A DNA stretch of 64,000 bases. It comes from Anaerolineae bacterium. Its GTDB lineage: Bacteria; Chloroflexota; Anaerolineae; 4572-78; J111. The DNA lies in assembly GCA_023151115.1 (NCBI GenBank), contig JAKLJP010000026.1, forward strand, positions 1-64,000. Reading direction: 5' to 3'. The notes under the pieces are model-generated. The model was given only the letters and a program-made list of their open reading frames with translations, was not told the DNA's origin and did no database searches. Shown here piece after piece: positions 15,202 to 24,230 of this stretch (positions are counted from its first letter, which is position 1; every line of letters starts with the position of its first letter). The position numbers and the translations under genes are program-made.

Positions 15202-17007
15202 TTAAGTGTGCCTACGGTCTATTACCTTTAAAAGTTCCTGTGCCCGACTTGCTGCCGCATCGGGCGGCCATTCTTTCATCCGGGCAATTTGATCCACTAC
15301 GGGATGGGCCAGCACTTGCTCCAACGGCGTACTCTGCCGGAGCGCCTCGGCGATGTAATCGTAAAAGGTCAGGATGACTTTGAGCAGCCAGTAGGTTTTT
15401 TCCAGCGGGCAAAAGGCATCGTCGCCAATGGCCGACTGGCGCAGAAAATCTTCGCGCAGCAGCCGGCCAACGGCCAGATCCCCTTTTTCGATTTCGGCCA
15501 GGGCGTCTGTGCCCACCAGTTGGACAATTTCCTGCAGCTCGGCCTCCCGCTGGAGCAAGGCGCGGGCGCGCTGTCGCTGTGTGGCCCAATCTTCGGCCAC
15601 CTGCTGATTGAACCAGTCGTTCAGCTTGTACTGGGAATAGCTGTTGATCCAGTTGATAGCCGGAAAGTGCCGCCGCCGAGCCAGGTCGGTATCCAATCCC
15701 CAGAAAGCGCCGGTCACCCGCAGCGAATTTTGGGTCATCGGCTCGGAGAAATCACCGCCGGGGGGTGAAACCGCCCCGATTAGTGAGACTGAGCCAATTC
15801 GGGCAGGGGAGCGGGGGGGCAGGGGAGCAGGGGAGAGCGAATCACCCCTGCTCTGCCCACTCCCGTTTCCCAAACAAACCACCCGACCGGCCCGCTCGTA
15901 AAATTCGGCCAGGCGGCTGAGCAGATAGGCCGGATAGCCTTCCTCGCCGGGCATCTCTTCCAGCCGGCCGGAAACCTCCCGCAGCGCCTCACCCCAGCGC
16001 GAGGTCGAATCGGCCAGCAAGGCCACATCATAGCCCATATCGCGGAAATATTCGGCCATGGCAATGCCGGTGTAGATGCTGGCTTCGCGGGCGGCGACCG
16101 GCATATTCGAGGTGTTGGCGACCAGAATCGTGCGTTCCATGAGCGCCCCGCCGGTATAGGGGTCCTCCAATTTGGGGAACTCTTCCAGCACGTCGGTCAT
16201 CTCGTTGCCGCGCTCGCCGCAGCCGACGTAAACGATGATGTCGGCGTCGGCCCACTTGGCCAGGGTTTGCTCCAGCACGGTTTTGCCGGTGCCAAAACCG
16301 CCGGGGATGATGGCTGTGCCGCCTTTGCTGACCGGGAAAAACGTATCTACCACCCGTTGGCCGGTGATCAGCGGTTCGGTGGGATCGAGTTTGCCCCGGT
16401 GGGGCCGGGGTTGGCGGGCCGGCCAGCGCTGAAGCAGGGTTAATGGGTGTGTTTCCCGTTCTGTCCGCAGGTGGGCCACAACCTGCTCGACCGTATACGA
16501 CCCGCCGTGAATTTCCTCGATCACTCCGCTGAGACCAGGTGGAACCAAAATATAATGTTCCAGGTGAGGCGTTTCGACCACGACGCCCAACAGGTCGCCC
16601 CCGTCTACCCGGTCGCCAACCTGGACTCGTGGTTCAAAAATCCACTTTTTCTGCCGGTCAAGGGCGGGGGCGATCCCGCCGCGCGCGATGAAGTCACCTT
16701 GCTGCCGGCGCAGCACCGGCAGAGGGCGCTGGACGCCATCGAAGATGGAACCGAGCAGCCCCGGCCCCAATTCCACGGTGAACGGCCCACCGGTGCTGAC
16801 CACCGGCTCACCCACCCGCAGCCCGCCCGTGTCTTCATAAACCTGGATGGTAGCCAGGTCAGTAGCCAGGCGAATCACCTCGCCCACCAGCCGCATCTGG
16901 CCGACGTGGACCACATCGTACAGGCAGACGCCGCTCAACCCCTGCGCCACCACGACAGGGCCGGCAATGCGAATAATAGTACCCGTTTGAGATTTTAGAT
17001 TAATCAT
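15202..17007 (-). CDS. atpA: V/A-type ATPase catalytic subunit A
   Basis: 601 residues. The P-loop [17 protein letters not shown], the [17 protein letters not shown] segment, the family-specific non-homologous region before the P-loop, and [27 protein letters not shown] identify the ATP-hydrolysing head subunit. ATG 17007 is used; a TTG at 17016, better placed to a GAGAG ribosome site, is possible. About 28 residues ([10 protein letters not shown] to PRSPARIG) are inserted between YERAGRV and [15 protein letters not shown], where relatives have a few residues. The insertion is encoded by a GGGGAGCA-type repeat but keeps the frame. Confidence 0.94.
   Translation of the reverse strand: MINLKSQTGTIIRIAGPVVVAQGLSGVCLYDVVHVGQMRLVGEVIRLATDLATIQVYEDTGGLRVGEPVVSTGGPFTVELGPGLLGSIFDGVQRPLPVLRRQQGDFIARGGIAPALDRQKKWIFEPRVQVGDRVDGGDLLGVVVETPHLEHYILVPPGLSGVIEEIHGGSYTVEQVVAHLRTERETHPLTLLQRWPARQPRPHRGKLDPTEPLITGQRVVDTFFPVSKGGTAIIPGGFGTGKTVLEQTLAKWADADIIVYVGCGERGNEMTDVLEEFPKLEDPYTGGALMERTILVANTSNMPVAAREASIYTGIAMAEYFRDMGYDVALLADSTSRWGEALREVSGRLEEMPGEEGYPAYLLSRLAEFYERAGRVVCLGNGSGQSRGDSLSPAPLPPRSPARIGSVSLIGAVSPPGGDFSEPMTQNSLRVTGAFWGLDTDLARRRHFPAINWINSYSQYKLNDWFNQQVAEDWATQRQRARALLQREAELQEIVQLVGTDALAEIEKGDLAVGRLLREDFLRQSAIGDDAFCPLEKTYWLLKVILTFYDYIAEALRQSTPLEQVLAHPVVDQIARMKEWPPDAAASRAQELLKVIDRRHT
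15803..15839. repeat. GGGGAGCA tandem repeat inserted in subunit A gene
   Basis: Plus strand shows repeated CAGGGGAG units (one degenerate with a seven-G run). A similar array is in the CoxL-type gene at 47189-47221, in the opposite orientation relative to coding. Confidence 0.6.
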
Positions 17008-17043
17008 TATGGTCAAAGATTTCTCTCTGGCGTTTGCTACCTG

Positions 17044-17394
17044 CTACTTGCTACCTGTCAGCTGCTCGCCCCCAAACGTAATTTGAAAACCGATGGCTCG
17101 CCGGATGAGGGCCGAGACATGACGGCGGCGCTCACCTCTGGTCAGGGTCGGCAGGCCGCCGGGAATCGCCATGACCACCGGCTGGTAGCTGGCTTCGGCC
17201 TGGCGCTGCAGCCGGGGATTCATCGCCTCTAACAGCGCCCGTTGTACGACGATCAAGCTGGCCTCTCCGCCGGTCAGCAGTTGTTGCAACACTTCTTCCG
17301 CCGCTTCAACATCTTCTACGGCAAAGGTTTCCACCCCGGCCAACTGAAAGCCTGAAACCAGATCAGGGGTGGTGATGACCATTAAACGTCCCAT
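17044..17394 (-). CDS. atpF: V/A-type ATPase subunit F
   Basis: 116-residue central-stalk subunit that binds D. The sequence starts MGRLMVITTPDLVSGFQLAG and has the Rossmann-like EASLIVVQRALLEAM and PVVMAIPGG segments of the family. It lies between C and A as in the canonical operon. The 111 bp before it contain GTGTTGCGT-type repeat units. Confidence 0.9.
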   Translation of the reverse strand: MGRLMVITTPDLVSGFQLAGVETFAVEDVEAAEEVLQQLLTGGEASLIVVQRALLEAMNPRLQRQAEASYQPVVMAIPGGLPTLTRGERRRHVSALIRRAIGFQITFGGEQLTGSK

Positions 17395-17505
17395 TGTTTA
17401 TAATTCGGTGAAATGCTGTCACTGTGTAATACGTGTTGCGTCTTGCGTGTTCCGTTTTTGTTACGCCCTACGCACCACGTTTTCATGATTGTCTCGCAGA
17501 ATAAA

Positions 17506-18594
17506 TTACCCCAAAATTAATTCGGCCCGCACTTCCTCCCGGTTCAACCCCAAAGCCACTGCTTGGGCAATAAGGCGCAGATTAGCTACCTCTGTTTCCT
17601 TCCAGGCCATGTAACCCAGCGGGATAGCGATGCTCAAAGGCTGGCTGATGAATAACTGTGTCAGCCGTTGGATGTGCCACCGTTCCAGTCCTCGCTCGAA
17701 TACGGATAGCCCTCCCGTCCCCGTTTGATAGCGCTGCCAGGCGGTTTCCAGAGCCGGTCCATAACGGGTATCCTTCAAGCCGCGCACCAGGCTTTCCAAC
17801 CCCCTTGCTTGGGAAACCAACTCGACCAAGCGATGGGTGGACAGCCGCCCGCCGGGTTCAATCAACAAGGGCTGGATGTCGGCGGTGTTATAGCGCTGCT
17901 GGATCAAAGGCATCAACTCAGGCTGGTGGGTTAGGCGCAGGCAGGTGATCAGGTTCAGCCGGTCAATTTCGGTTTGGAAATGTTCAAGCAAGATGGCCTT
18001 ATTGCCATTACCCTGGCTCACTGCCTCTCGCAGCGAAGCAAAGTGAAAGCGATTCAAAGCCAGCTCGAGTTGATCGAGATCGGGCAGGGTACCGCTGCGC
18101 GGCTCTACCTGGCGCAGCGCCCTGGCATAGGGCAACTGCCAGACCGTCATCAACTCGATTACGGCCCGGAGGCCGGGCTGGCGAGCCAACTCCCGCAGCG
18201 AAACCTCGTCCAGCCGGCCCACCGGGATCAGGGCCGGCAAAACTTGCTCCGGCGCGGCCTCCTGACTTTGGCCCCGCAGAATCGCCAGCAGATTGTGCCG
18301 GTCCCAGCGACGAAATAGCAACTCGATCAACCGGCGTGGTTCGCCTTCAAAAAAACCATGCACCTGGCGCAAGGTCCGGGTCAGGTTGGCGCGCACGGCT
18401 TCAAAAACGCAGCGAACGCCGCTCAGCCGGGTCAGGGCCAGTTCAACATCCTCTTTGTAGGGCGTCTCGGCCAGGGCCGTGATAAACTCTTCAATATTAT
18501 TTTTGGCCAGCAGGGTGGTATAGTCGGCCTCCTTGAGCAAGCGGCTGCGCTTCGCCCGCAGGCGAGCGTTGCCGTAATCATACTCGCCCGTCAC
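17506..18594 (-). CDS. atpC: V/A-type ATPase subunit C (d-type, AC39)
   Basis: 362 residues. An all-helical funnel-shaped subunit that links the rotor ring to the central stalk. The opening YDYGNARLRAKRSRLL is typical. GTG 18594 is chosen because it is preceded by AGGAGG and begins four bases after the subunit E stop; an upstream ATG would run back through E. Confidence 0.9.
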   Translation of the reverse strand: MTGEYDYGNARLRAKRSRLLKEADYTTLLAKNNIEEFITALAETPYKEDVELALTRLSGVRCVFEAVRANLTRTLRQVHGFFEGEPRRLIELLFRRWDRHNLLAILRGQSQEAAPEQVLPALIPVGRLDEVSLRELARQPGLRAVIELMTVWQLPYARALRQVEPRSGTLPDLDQLELALNRFHFASLREAVSQGNGNKAILLEHFQTEIDRLNLITCLRLTHQPELMPLIQQRYNTADIQPLLIEPGGRLSTHRLVELVSQARGLESLVRGLKDTRYGPALETAWQRYQTGTGGLSVFERGLERWHIQRLTQLFISQPLSIAIPLGYMAWKETEVANLRLIAQAVALGLNREEVRAELILG

Positions 18595-18598
18595 AGCC

Positions 18599-19225
18599 TT
18601 AATCCTCCTGCCGCCCGTCGAAAATGATCTCGGCAATCTGGGCGCGATAAAGTTGGGCCACACGCTGAAGTCTGGCTTCAAGCGTGTTGGTCAGGCTGAT
18701 GCGGTTATCCGCCGTGCTGACCGCCAGCCCACCCAAACAAGGGGCCGGCTCGGATGAGTCGCCGTCAGTCAAATCGCCGATCACTGTGGCTGAAAGTCCC
18801 AATTCCTGCGCAATCCGGTTCATCAGCTCAATATCGGTTTTTCGCACATGCAGGCAGAGCGGCTGGGTTTTACCCAGCGTCGCCACACTCTCCTCGGTCA
18901 ACTGCCGGAGCAGGGGCGGATAGGTTTCGGCAGCGGTCAGGGCGGCCAGATGCTGCCTGGTAGCAGCCAGAGCTGCGGTGATGAGTTTTTCACGGGTCTG
19001 CAAGACCTGTTGCGAGGCTTCCAGTTTAGCCCGGTTGAGCCGCCGAGTCCGCTCTACCTGAAGCATGGCCTGACCGGCCGCCCGGTGTTTCCGGCAAACA
19101 GCCTCAGCCTCAGCCTCAGCCTCAGCCTTGATTCGTTCGATCTCAGCCTGTGCAGCCCGTTCGATTTCCGTAATTTGCTGGTCAACCTCAGCATCTAAAG
19201 CCTGCAAAATATGTTCTAAGGACAT
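18599..19225 (-). CDS. atpE: V/A-type ATPase subunit E
   Basis: 208-residue peripheral-stalk subunit. The N-terminal ~110 residues form a charged coiled coil (ERIKAEAEAEAEAV), and the C-terminal globular part has the family signature GGLAVSTADNRISLTNTLEARL. It pairs with the H-type coiled coil at 21923-22279. Confidence 0.93.
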   Translation of the reverse strand: MSLEHILQALDAEVDQQITEIERAAQAEIERIKAEAEAEAEAVCRKHRAAGQAMLQVERTRRLNRAKLEASQQVLQTREKLITAALAATRQHLAALTAAETYPPLLRQLTEESVATLGKTQPLCLHVRKTDIELMNRIAQELGLSATVIGDLTDGDSSEPAPCLGGLAVSTADNRISLTNTLEARLQRVAQLYRAQIAEIIFDGRQED

Positions 19226-19237
19226 GGTTGTTCAAAT

Positions 19238-19453
19238 TTACAATAATAAAATAACCATCGCTGCCACAGCGAAGCCCAGAATCAGAACCGTTTCGGGGAT
19301 CGCAACCAGCAAAATGATATTGCCGAGCAGTTCCGGCTTTTCGGCAATTGCGCCGACCCCGGCTGAGCCAATATGTCCCTGGGCGTAGCCCGTACCAATG
19401 GCGGCCAAACCCACCGCCAGACCGGCCCCAATGGCGATTAGACCTGTGTCCAT
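19238..19453 (-). CDS. atpK: V/A-type ATPase subunit K (membrane ring proteolipid)
   Basis: 71 residues, a single helical hairpin of two membrane helices, so it is the short form rather than the duplicated 16-kDa form. The ion-carrying carboxylate is Glu54 in AIPETVLILGF. The first helix has AIGTGYAQG, with Thr where sodium-type rings usually have Gln, so protons are the more likely coupling ion (inference). Confidence 0.93.
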   Translation of the reverse strand: MDTGLIAIGAGLAVGLAAIGTGYAQGHIGSAGVGAIAEKPELLGNIILLVAIPETVLILGFAVAAMVILLL

Positions 19454-19474
19454 AAAAGTGATCTCCTTTCGGGA

Positions 19475-21385
19475 TTACTTTGTGATTTGCGAGCGTTGAA
19501 ACGGGCGGAAGGGCTGCCCCCCGCCCTGATAGAATTTGCTAAAGAACTCCACGTAATGCAACCGCAAGGATTGAATGGTCGGGCTAAAGGCGCCCAGAAT
19601 CAGGTTAAGAGCATGCAGCAAGCCGGCAATAATCAGGCCAACCAGTAAATTACCGCCCAGACCGGCCAGTTCATTGGCTACCTGGGCCAGGTAAACCGAT
19701 GACAGACCAATCGCTGCAATCCGCAAATACGATAGAACATTGCTAACCAGCCCCAACAGCTCCAGCGGCCCCAGCAGCAGGCCCAGCTTGCCCATACTGT
19801 AAATGAGGATGACCAGGCCGACGATGAGCAAGGCGATGGCCGGCGTAAAAAAAGCGTCGGGTAAATAGTCGGCCAGGGTGGCGACCAGCACAAAGATAGC
19901 CGCCAGAGCAACCAGCATGGCCGACTTTTCGGCGATGATATGCCGGCTGCGCCGTCGCAGGCCGGCCCACAAACCCAAACATAAGCCCAAGATTACGTGT
20001 CCTGCCCCCAGGCCAATCGTAATCAGAAATAAGGCCGGGGCGTTGTGTCCGCGATCAAACCAGAGCGGGTGAAGGCCGACCGCTTCGCCCAGCGTGCCCA
20101 AAAATTCGCCGTACAGAAAGCCAAAAATAATGCTCCAACCCGCCGCCAGGCTGAGGGCCTCGGCCAGGGCGCGCAAGGTAGGACGATCTTTAAAGCGGCG
20201 GCGTAGATAGAGCATCAAACCCAACAAGACCGCGCCATAGGCCACATCGCCCAGAATCATGCCAAAAAAGAGGGGAAAGAAGAGGGCCATCAACGGGGTC
20301 GGGTCCAACTCACCGTAACGCGGTAGAGACAGCAGCCCCAGCAGCGACTCAAACGGCGTGACCAGGCGCGGGTTGTGAAACATAACCGGGGCCGTCTCCT
20401 GCGCTTCAGCCGACAGCGGCAGTTTCACCACCAACACTTCCTGGCCCACCTCGTTTTCCAGGGTTGTTTGCAGCTCGGCCAGACGGGTTTCGGGAATCCA
20501 ACCTTCGATCACAAAAGCATACTCGGTTTGGCCAAACTGGCTGCGCACTTCAATCGCGGCCAGATGATCCCGCAGCAAGCTTTGCCAGCTGAGCAGTTGG
20601 GCACGCCACATGTGGGCCAAAGCGAGTTGCTGCGCTTTGATGGCGGTTAATTCCTGGGGAATGGCTTGTCGCTGCTGCTGGATAGTAGCCAGCGTTTGGT
20701 CCAGCGATTGGCCGGCCAGATTGGGCGGCAGGTGTAGCTGGGAAATATTTTCTCGTCCCAGCAATTCATTGACGGCCTGAGTTTGGCTTTTGGGGAAGAT
20801 AAGCAGCACCACGATCACATCTGGGTTGATCTGGCGGGTTATAACTTCGCATAAACCGCCGGTCAGATCGTCTAGTTGTTGGCTCAAGGCGGCCAGCACC
20901 GGTTGGTAGCGCTGCTCTACCCAGACCGCGCTCACCGCATAGCGGTCTAAATCAACCAGGATCGGCGTCACCGGAAGTAACTGCCGCAGGGTGGTCTCGT
21001 AGCGAGCCAGAGAACTCAACTGCTGCTCAAGTTGATCCTGGCGAGTGACCAGCGTTTGGATTTGCGGGCCGATCTCAGCCAGGTCTGTTTCGACCGCCGC
21101 CAGAAGTTCATCAGAAGAGAGCGAGGCGTCAGCATCAGCCTCGGCAGGGGAGGTCTCAACCCCCGGCAGCGCGGTCAGAAGGGAGTCGATTCGGGTAGCC
21201 GCATAAGCCAGGCGCTCGCGCAGCTTTATAAGCTGGTCGCTCAACGTCAACCGCTGCTGCGGCCCGCTCCGCCGGTCGTTCCACGGGTCAATTTGGACAG
21301 CCCCTAACTGCTGGAGAATTTGAACGGTTTTATCCTGGCGCTGTTTTACGCCAATGATCTGCACCTTGGCCATTGCCAGCAACAT
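19475..21385 (-). CDS. atpI: V/A-type ATPase subunit I (a-type)
   Basis: 636 residues. The cytoplasmic half (1-330) is rich in coiled coil and holds the peripheral stalks. The membrane half has about seven or eight segments beginning at MALFFPLFFGMILGDVAYG and includes the conserved FGFLYGEFLG and LSYLRIAAIGLSSVYLAQVANELAG, which carries the half-channel arginine. ATG 21385 follows GGAGAG. The 537 bp to the next gene upstream hold repeats only. Confidence 0.93.
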   Translation of the reverse strand: MLLAMAKVQIIGVKQRQDKTVQILQQLGAVQIDPWNDRRSGPQQRLTLSDQLIKLRERLAYAATRIDSLLTALPGVETSPAEADADASLSSDELLAAVETDLAEIGPQIQTLVTRQDQLEQQLSSLARYETTLRQLLPVTPILVDLDRYAVSAVWVEQRYQPVLAALSQQLDDLTGGLCEVITRQINPDVIVVLLIFPKSQTQAVNELLGRENISQLHLPPNLAGQSLDQTLATIQQQRQAIPQELTAIKAQQLALAHMWRAQLLSWQSLLRDHLAAIEVRSQFGQTEYAFVIEGWIPETRLAELQTTLENEVGQEVLVVKLPLSAEAQETAPVMFHNPRLVTPFESLLGLLSLPRYGELDPTPLMALFFPLFFGMILGDVAYGAVLLGLMLYLRRRFKDRPTLRALAEALSLAAGWSIIFGFLYGEFLGTLGEAVGLHPLWFDRGHNAPALFLITIGLGAGHVILGLCLGLWAGLRRRSRHIIAEKSAMLVALAAIFVLVATLADYLPDAFFTPAIALLIVGLVILIYSMGKLGLLLGPLELLGLVSNVLSYLRIAAIGLSSVYLAQVANELAGLGGNLLVGLIIAGLLHALNLILGAFSPTIQSLRLHYVEFFSKFYQGGGQPFRPFQRSQITK

Positions 21386-21669
21386 AGAAATTGCTCTCCT
21401 CAGGATACGTTTGTAAGCCGAAAATCACCCCCTTCGACAAGCTCAGGACGCAGCTTCGATACGGGCTAACGCCCGCTTCGCGTCAGGATGATTTTCTGTA
21501 GTGGTCAACAAGATATTAGACTCAAATATCTCACGCAAAGCCGCAAAGTCGCAAAGATTTTTTATTTTCTTGGCGTTCTTGGCGTCTTCGCGTGAGATTT
21601 TACAGCCTGTTTAGTTCAATATCGTCTTGACGATTACAACTCAGGATGATTTTCGGTAAAATGTCGAAC
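21386..21669. other. gene-free region between subunits H and I
   Basis: No gene is visible. It contains a hairpin element at 21529-21597 with arms TCTCACGC and GCGTGAGA and inner GCAAAG/CTTGGCG-type units, plus short AAATCATCC-type inverted words. Together with the adjacent 239-bp repeat it separates the three upstream genes from the rest of the ATPase operon. Confidence 0.5.
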
Positions 21670-21908
21670 TCAGATTCTTGTACAGTGAGCAAGAAGTTAT
21701 TACACAGAGGGACACGGAGAAGTCACAAAGTCCCACAGAGGAATTTTTATCGCTTCTCTGCGTGTCTCTGTGAAATCTCTGCGTAACTCTGTGTTCCTTT
21801 TTGGTTCTGGCTCGTCCAGGTTAGGGGATTTGGGGATGGAAAATAAAGGGAAAAATCTCCTAATCCCGGCTCCAAATCATTGGAAAAAACTTTTCTGGAT
21901 ATCTATAA
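21670..21908 (+). repeat. 239-bp inverted repeat, left arm
   Basis: The reverse complement matches 23667-23905 with one difference noticed (GCAAGAAG versus GCAAAAAG). The inner end ACTTTTCTGGATATCTATAA lies 14 bp from the stop of the H-type gene. Confidence 0.9.
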
Positions 21909-21922
21909 GGTCGTTATCAGGC

Positions 21923-22279
21923 TTAAGCCGCAGGGCAGGGCAGGACCAGCCGCGCAATTTGAGCGGCGGCGTCATCCAGATGAGGCGTCACCCGCTGCTG
22001 AAGGGTTGCGGCTTCGGTCTGGGCGGCAGTCAGGATCGCTTCAATTTCTTGCTGCGTCGCTGCCAGTTCTTGTTCAAACAGCGCTTTCGCTTCGGCCCGG
22101 CCGGCCTCCTCCGCTTGAGCAATTCTCTGCCTGGCTTCCTGGCGCGCCGCCTGGAGGTCAACCTCGGCTTGCCGGCGAGCCGCCTCAAGCCGGCGCTGCA
22201 ACTCGGTTTCTTTTTGATGAATGATTGCCAGGGGCGAGACAGTCTCCGGCCTGGTTCCTTCTGATTGAAGGGTGATCAC
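21923..22279 (-). CDS. V/A-type ATPase subunit H/G (peripheral stalk coiled coil)
   Basis: 118 residues, nearly all an Ala/Glu/Gln/Arg coiled coil (ETELQRRLEAARRQAEVDL). Size and position upstream of subunit I fit the AhaH/VatG stalk partner of subunit E. The GTG start overlaps the preceding stop by four bases (GTGA), so it is translationally coupled to the cyclic-nucleotide-binding gene. Confidence 0.8.
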   Translation of the reverse strand: MITLQSEGTRPETVSPLAIIHQKETELQRRLEAARRQAEVDLQAARQEARQRIAQAEEAGRAEAKALFEQELAATQQEIEAILTAAQTEAATLQQRVTPHLDDAAAQIARLVLPCPAA

Positions 22280-22764
22280 TTCACCTTCGCCTCTAATTGG
22301 ACGGTGTTGGCCAGTTGCTGCCGGATAGCCGCCAGCCGGTCGGCGATGACTTCATTCACTTGCTGGATCATCGCATTTTCCAAACTCTGATCCGAGCGGA
22401 AAGCAGCTCGCAGGCCGGCCGCATTGATGGCGATGACGCGGGTCGGCGTCACTGCCCGCGCTCTGGCCTGTTTCCGCCGGGTGGGAAACAGGGCTGACCA
22501 GCCAAACAGGTGGCCCGGCCCGACCGTATACATCAGCATGGGGTTAGGGTTGTCGGGTTGGGTCATTTCTATAACCACTTCACCCTCTTCAATAAAATAG
22601 ATGGCCTCACCCGGATCACCGCTGCGATAGATGATCTGATCTTGGGCAAATTGCATCTCGCTGGCCAGAGCGGCCAGCTTTTTGATATGGGCTGTCTCCA
22701 TTTTCTGGAGGGCGTGCATACCTCGCAGCGCCGTGAGTAATCTTAACTCGGTCTGGGTTGTCAT
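22276..22764 (-). CDS. cyclic-nucleotide-binding domain protein without DNA-binding domain
   Basis: 162 residues with one CRP-type beta-roll (about 20-135): IIYRSGDPGEAIYFIEEGEVVIEM, GHLFGWSALFPTRRKQARARAVT. The phosphate-binding cassette is not the strict cAMP consensus. After the roll only a short helix follows, with no helix-turn-helix, so it is not a transcription factor. It overlaps the ATPase stalk gene, suggesting a regulatory or anchoring role at the ATPase (inference). Confidence 0.8.
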   Translation of the reverse strand: MTTQTELRLLTALRGMHALQKMETAHIKKLAALASEMQFAQDQIIYRSGDPGEAIYFIEEGEVVIEMTQPDNPNPMLMYTVGPGHLFGWSALFPTRRKQARARAVTPTRVIAINAAGLRAAFRSDQSLENAMIQQVNEVIADRLAAIRQQLANTVQLEAKVK

Positions 22765-22787
22765 AGTTTCACCTCCCTTAAGCCGCC

Positions 22788-23270
22788 TTACTGCCGCTGC
22801 CAGTGAACCCTGATGCTTTCTTCAGCCTCAGGGTAGTGAAAAGATAGCTGGCCTTTATAGGCCCGGGCCAGGGCTTCGCCAATCCGGCGAGCCAGATGAA
22901 GGCCCGTTGTGGTTACAACCGGAAAACCGCTGTCTGTTGAAATAGCCATAATCCTTTCCAGAGGGTGTTCGTCTTTCTCTTGTTTTTCGATGTTGTGGAT
23001 CAGATTCAATATTTCAGCCCGGTGTTCTTCAAAAAATTGTCCTTTGACCTCCACATATCCCGCCGGCAAACGGTCAGAAATCCGCCGGCAGGCCGGACAA
23101 ACCGCCTGATAGGCTGTCGCCGGCGCTTCTTGCCACGTCCAGCGCCCATTGACAAACAAAGCGCCGCACGCGCTGCAAAGGGTTGGTTCCGGCCATTTGT
23201 TCCGTTCTTGGTAAACGTCGTGTCGTTTTTCCTTGATTAACCTATCTTTGCGACCCAAGTTTCTGTTCAT
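22788..23270 (-). CDS. BCAM0308-type zinc-ribbon protein
   Basis: 160 residues. An N-terminal zinc ribbon (CSACG at about 33-37 and CPACR at about 59-63) follows a basic head. The rest (LERIMAISTDSGFPVVTTTGLHLARRIGEALARAYKGQL) has a ferredoxin-like alternation and ends SIRVHW. The pattern fits the BCAM0308 family, whose function is unknown. It is the first gene of the ATPase operon, with ATG behind GGAGACGGGAG. Confidence 0.75.
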   Translation of the reverse strand: MNRNLGRKDRLIKEKRHDVYQERNKWPEPTLCSACGALFVNGRWTWQEAPATAYQAVCPACRRISDRLPAGYVEVKGQFFEEHRAEILNLIHNIEKQEKDEHPLERIMAISTDSGFPVVTTTGLHLARRIGEALARAYKGQLSFHYPEAEESIRVHWQRQ

Positions 23271-23563
23271 CTCCCGTCTCCTTTAATTACCAAAAGTTTT
23301 TGCCTTAGAATTCACGCTTAGCGGTTGAGCGAGCGGTTTTGGTAGAGGGAGGGATTGAAGTTTAAGAGGCGATATGCTTCTTATCTGGCCGAGCGTGTTT
23401 TGAATGTAGAACCGGAATAAAGAGATAGGCAGGAGCAAACCGGAGACTAAACAACCACCCTAACATTCGCAGTAGACGTTTCATGATATTTTACCCTTCC
23501 TTTTTTGGCCCCCATTGGCCCTTATGAGTTTTGATTTTCAAAATCGGCAATCTCAATAATCTA

Positions 23564-23636
23564 GGAAGATTGGAAGGTTGGAAGACATCGTGCCCTTTGG
23601 GTATTGGTCAATATTTACCAGCCTTCCAATCTTCCA
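23564..23636. repeat. GGAAGATTGGAAGG hairpin repeat, copy 1
   Basis: Arms GGAAGATTGGAAGGTTGG and CAGCCTTCCAATCTTCC enclose about 35 bp. A shorter relative is at 51758-51804. Confidence 0.55.
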
Positions 23637-23666
23637 GACTTTACCGAATTTGATTGTCAAATTTCA

Positions 23667-23905
23667 TTATAGATATCCAGAAAAGTTTTTTCCAATGATT
23701 TGGAGCCGGGATTAGGAGATTTTTCCCTTTATTTTCCATCCCCAAATCCCCTAACCTGGACGAGCCAGAACCAAAAAGGAACACAGAGTTACGCAGAGAT
23801 TTCACAGAGACACGCAGAGAAGCGATAAAAATTCCTCTGTGGGACTTTGTGACTTCTCCGTGTCCCTCTGTGTAATAACTTTTTGCTCACTGTACAAGAA
23901 TCTGA
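23667..23905 (-). repeat. 239-bp inverted repeat, right arm
   Basis: Mirror copy of 21670-21908. The inner end contains, on the minus strand, TGGAAA, 17 bp, TATAAT, reading into the cassette. It may be the promoter of the three genes and the ATPase operon, although its leader would be about 390 nt. Bases 23271-23563 show no gene. Confidence 0.9.
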
Positions 23906-23952
23906 CTCATAAGGTACTAATCCCGGCGAAAATTTTTCTGGAGGATTATAGT

Positions 23953-24063
23953 ATGCCTGGTTGGGTTCCATCGTCGGCAGGTGCGGTGATTGATGAAAGT
24001 ACGGAGGAAAGGAGGCGGGTCTATTTTGATGGGGAAACGTGCCTGGAACCCAAGCAGCCATGA
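23953..24063 (+). CDS. possible 36-residue peptide
   Basis: Short frame MPGWVPSSAGAVIDEST with an acidic/basic end, immediately behind TGGAGGATTATAGT, a good ribosome site with 8-nt spacing. No family is recognised. It lies between the inverted repeat and the acs promoter, transcribed toward acs. It may be a real small protein or chance. Confidence 0.35.
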   Translation: MPGWVPSSAGAVIDESTEERRRVYFDGETCLEPKQP

Positions 24064-24134
24064 TGCCCATAAACCCTAACTCTACTATAAGCCTATTGCC
24101 AGGTAATAAAAAGTGAACTTTATCCTAATGGGTG

Positions 24135-24148
24135 GTGACATTTGTCAC
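24135..24148. promoter_or_regulatory. CRP/FNR-like dyad, distal
   Basis: GTGACATTTGTCAC: 6-bp arms with a 2-bp centre, identical to the proximal site 52 bp downstream (five helical turns). Confidence 0.55.
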
Positions 24149-24186
24149 AATTAGTTAAAACTTAAAGAACAATGTTCCCAGGGTTT

Positions 24187-24230
24187 GTGACATTTGTCAC
24201 TAGACTTGTCAGCGACTTTTACGGTATACT
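24187..24230 (+). promoter_or_regulatory. acs operon promoter with proximal CRP/FNR-like dyad
   Basis: Dyad GTGACATTTGTCAC (24187-24200) abuts a -35 TAGACT (24201-24206), then 18 bp and -10 TATACT (24225-24230). The dyad is centred about 43 bp before the expected start, as for class II activation. A tiny frame with a GGAGAG ribosome site (24284-24313, MAGLALSAL) lies in the ~270-nt leader. Confidence 0.5.

Noticed and set aside
21670..23905. A transposon with 239-bp terminal inverted repeats
   Set aside because: The interior genes are ATPase-related with no transposase, and no target duplication is seen at the ends; reported as an inverted repeat only.
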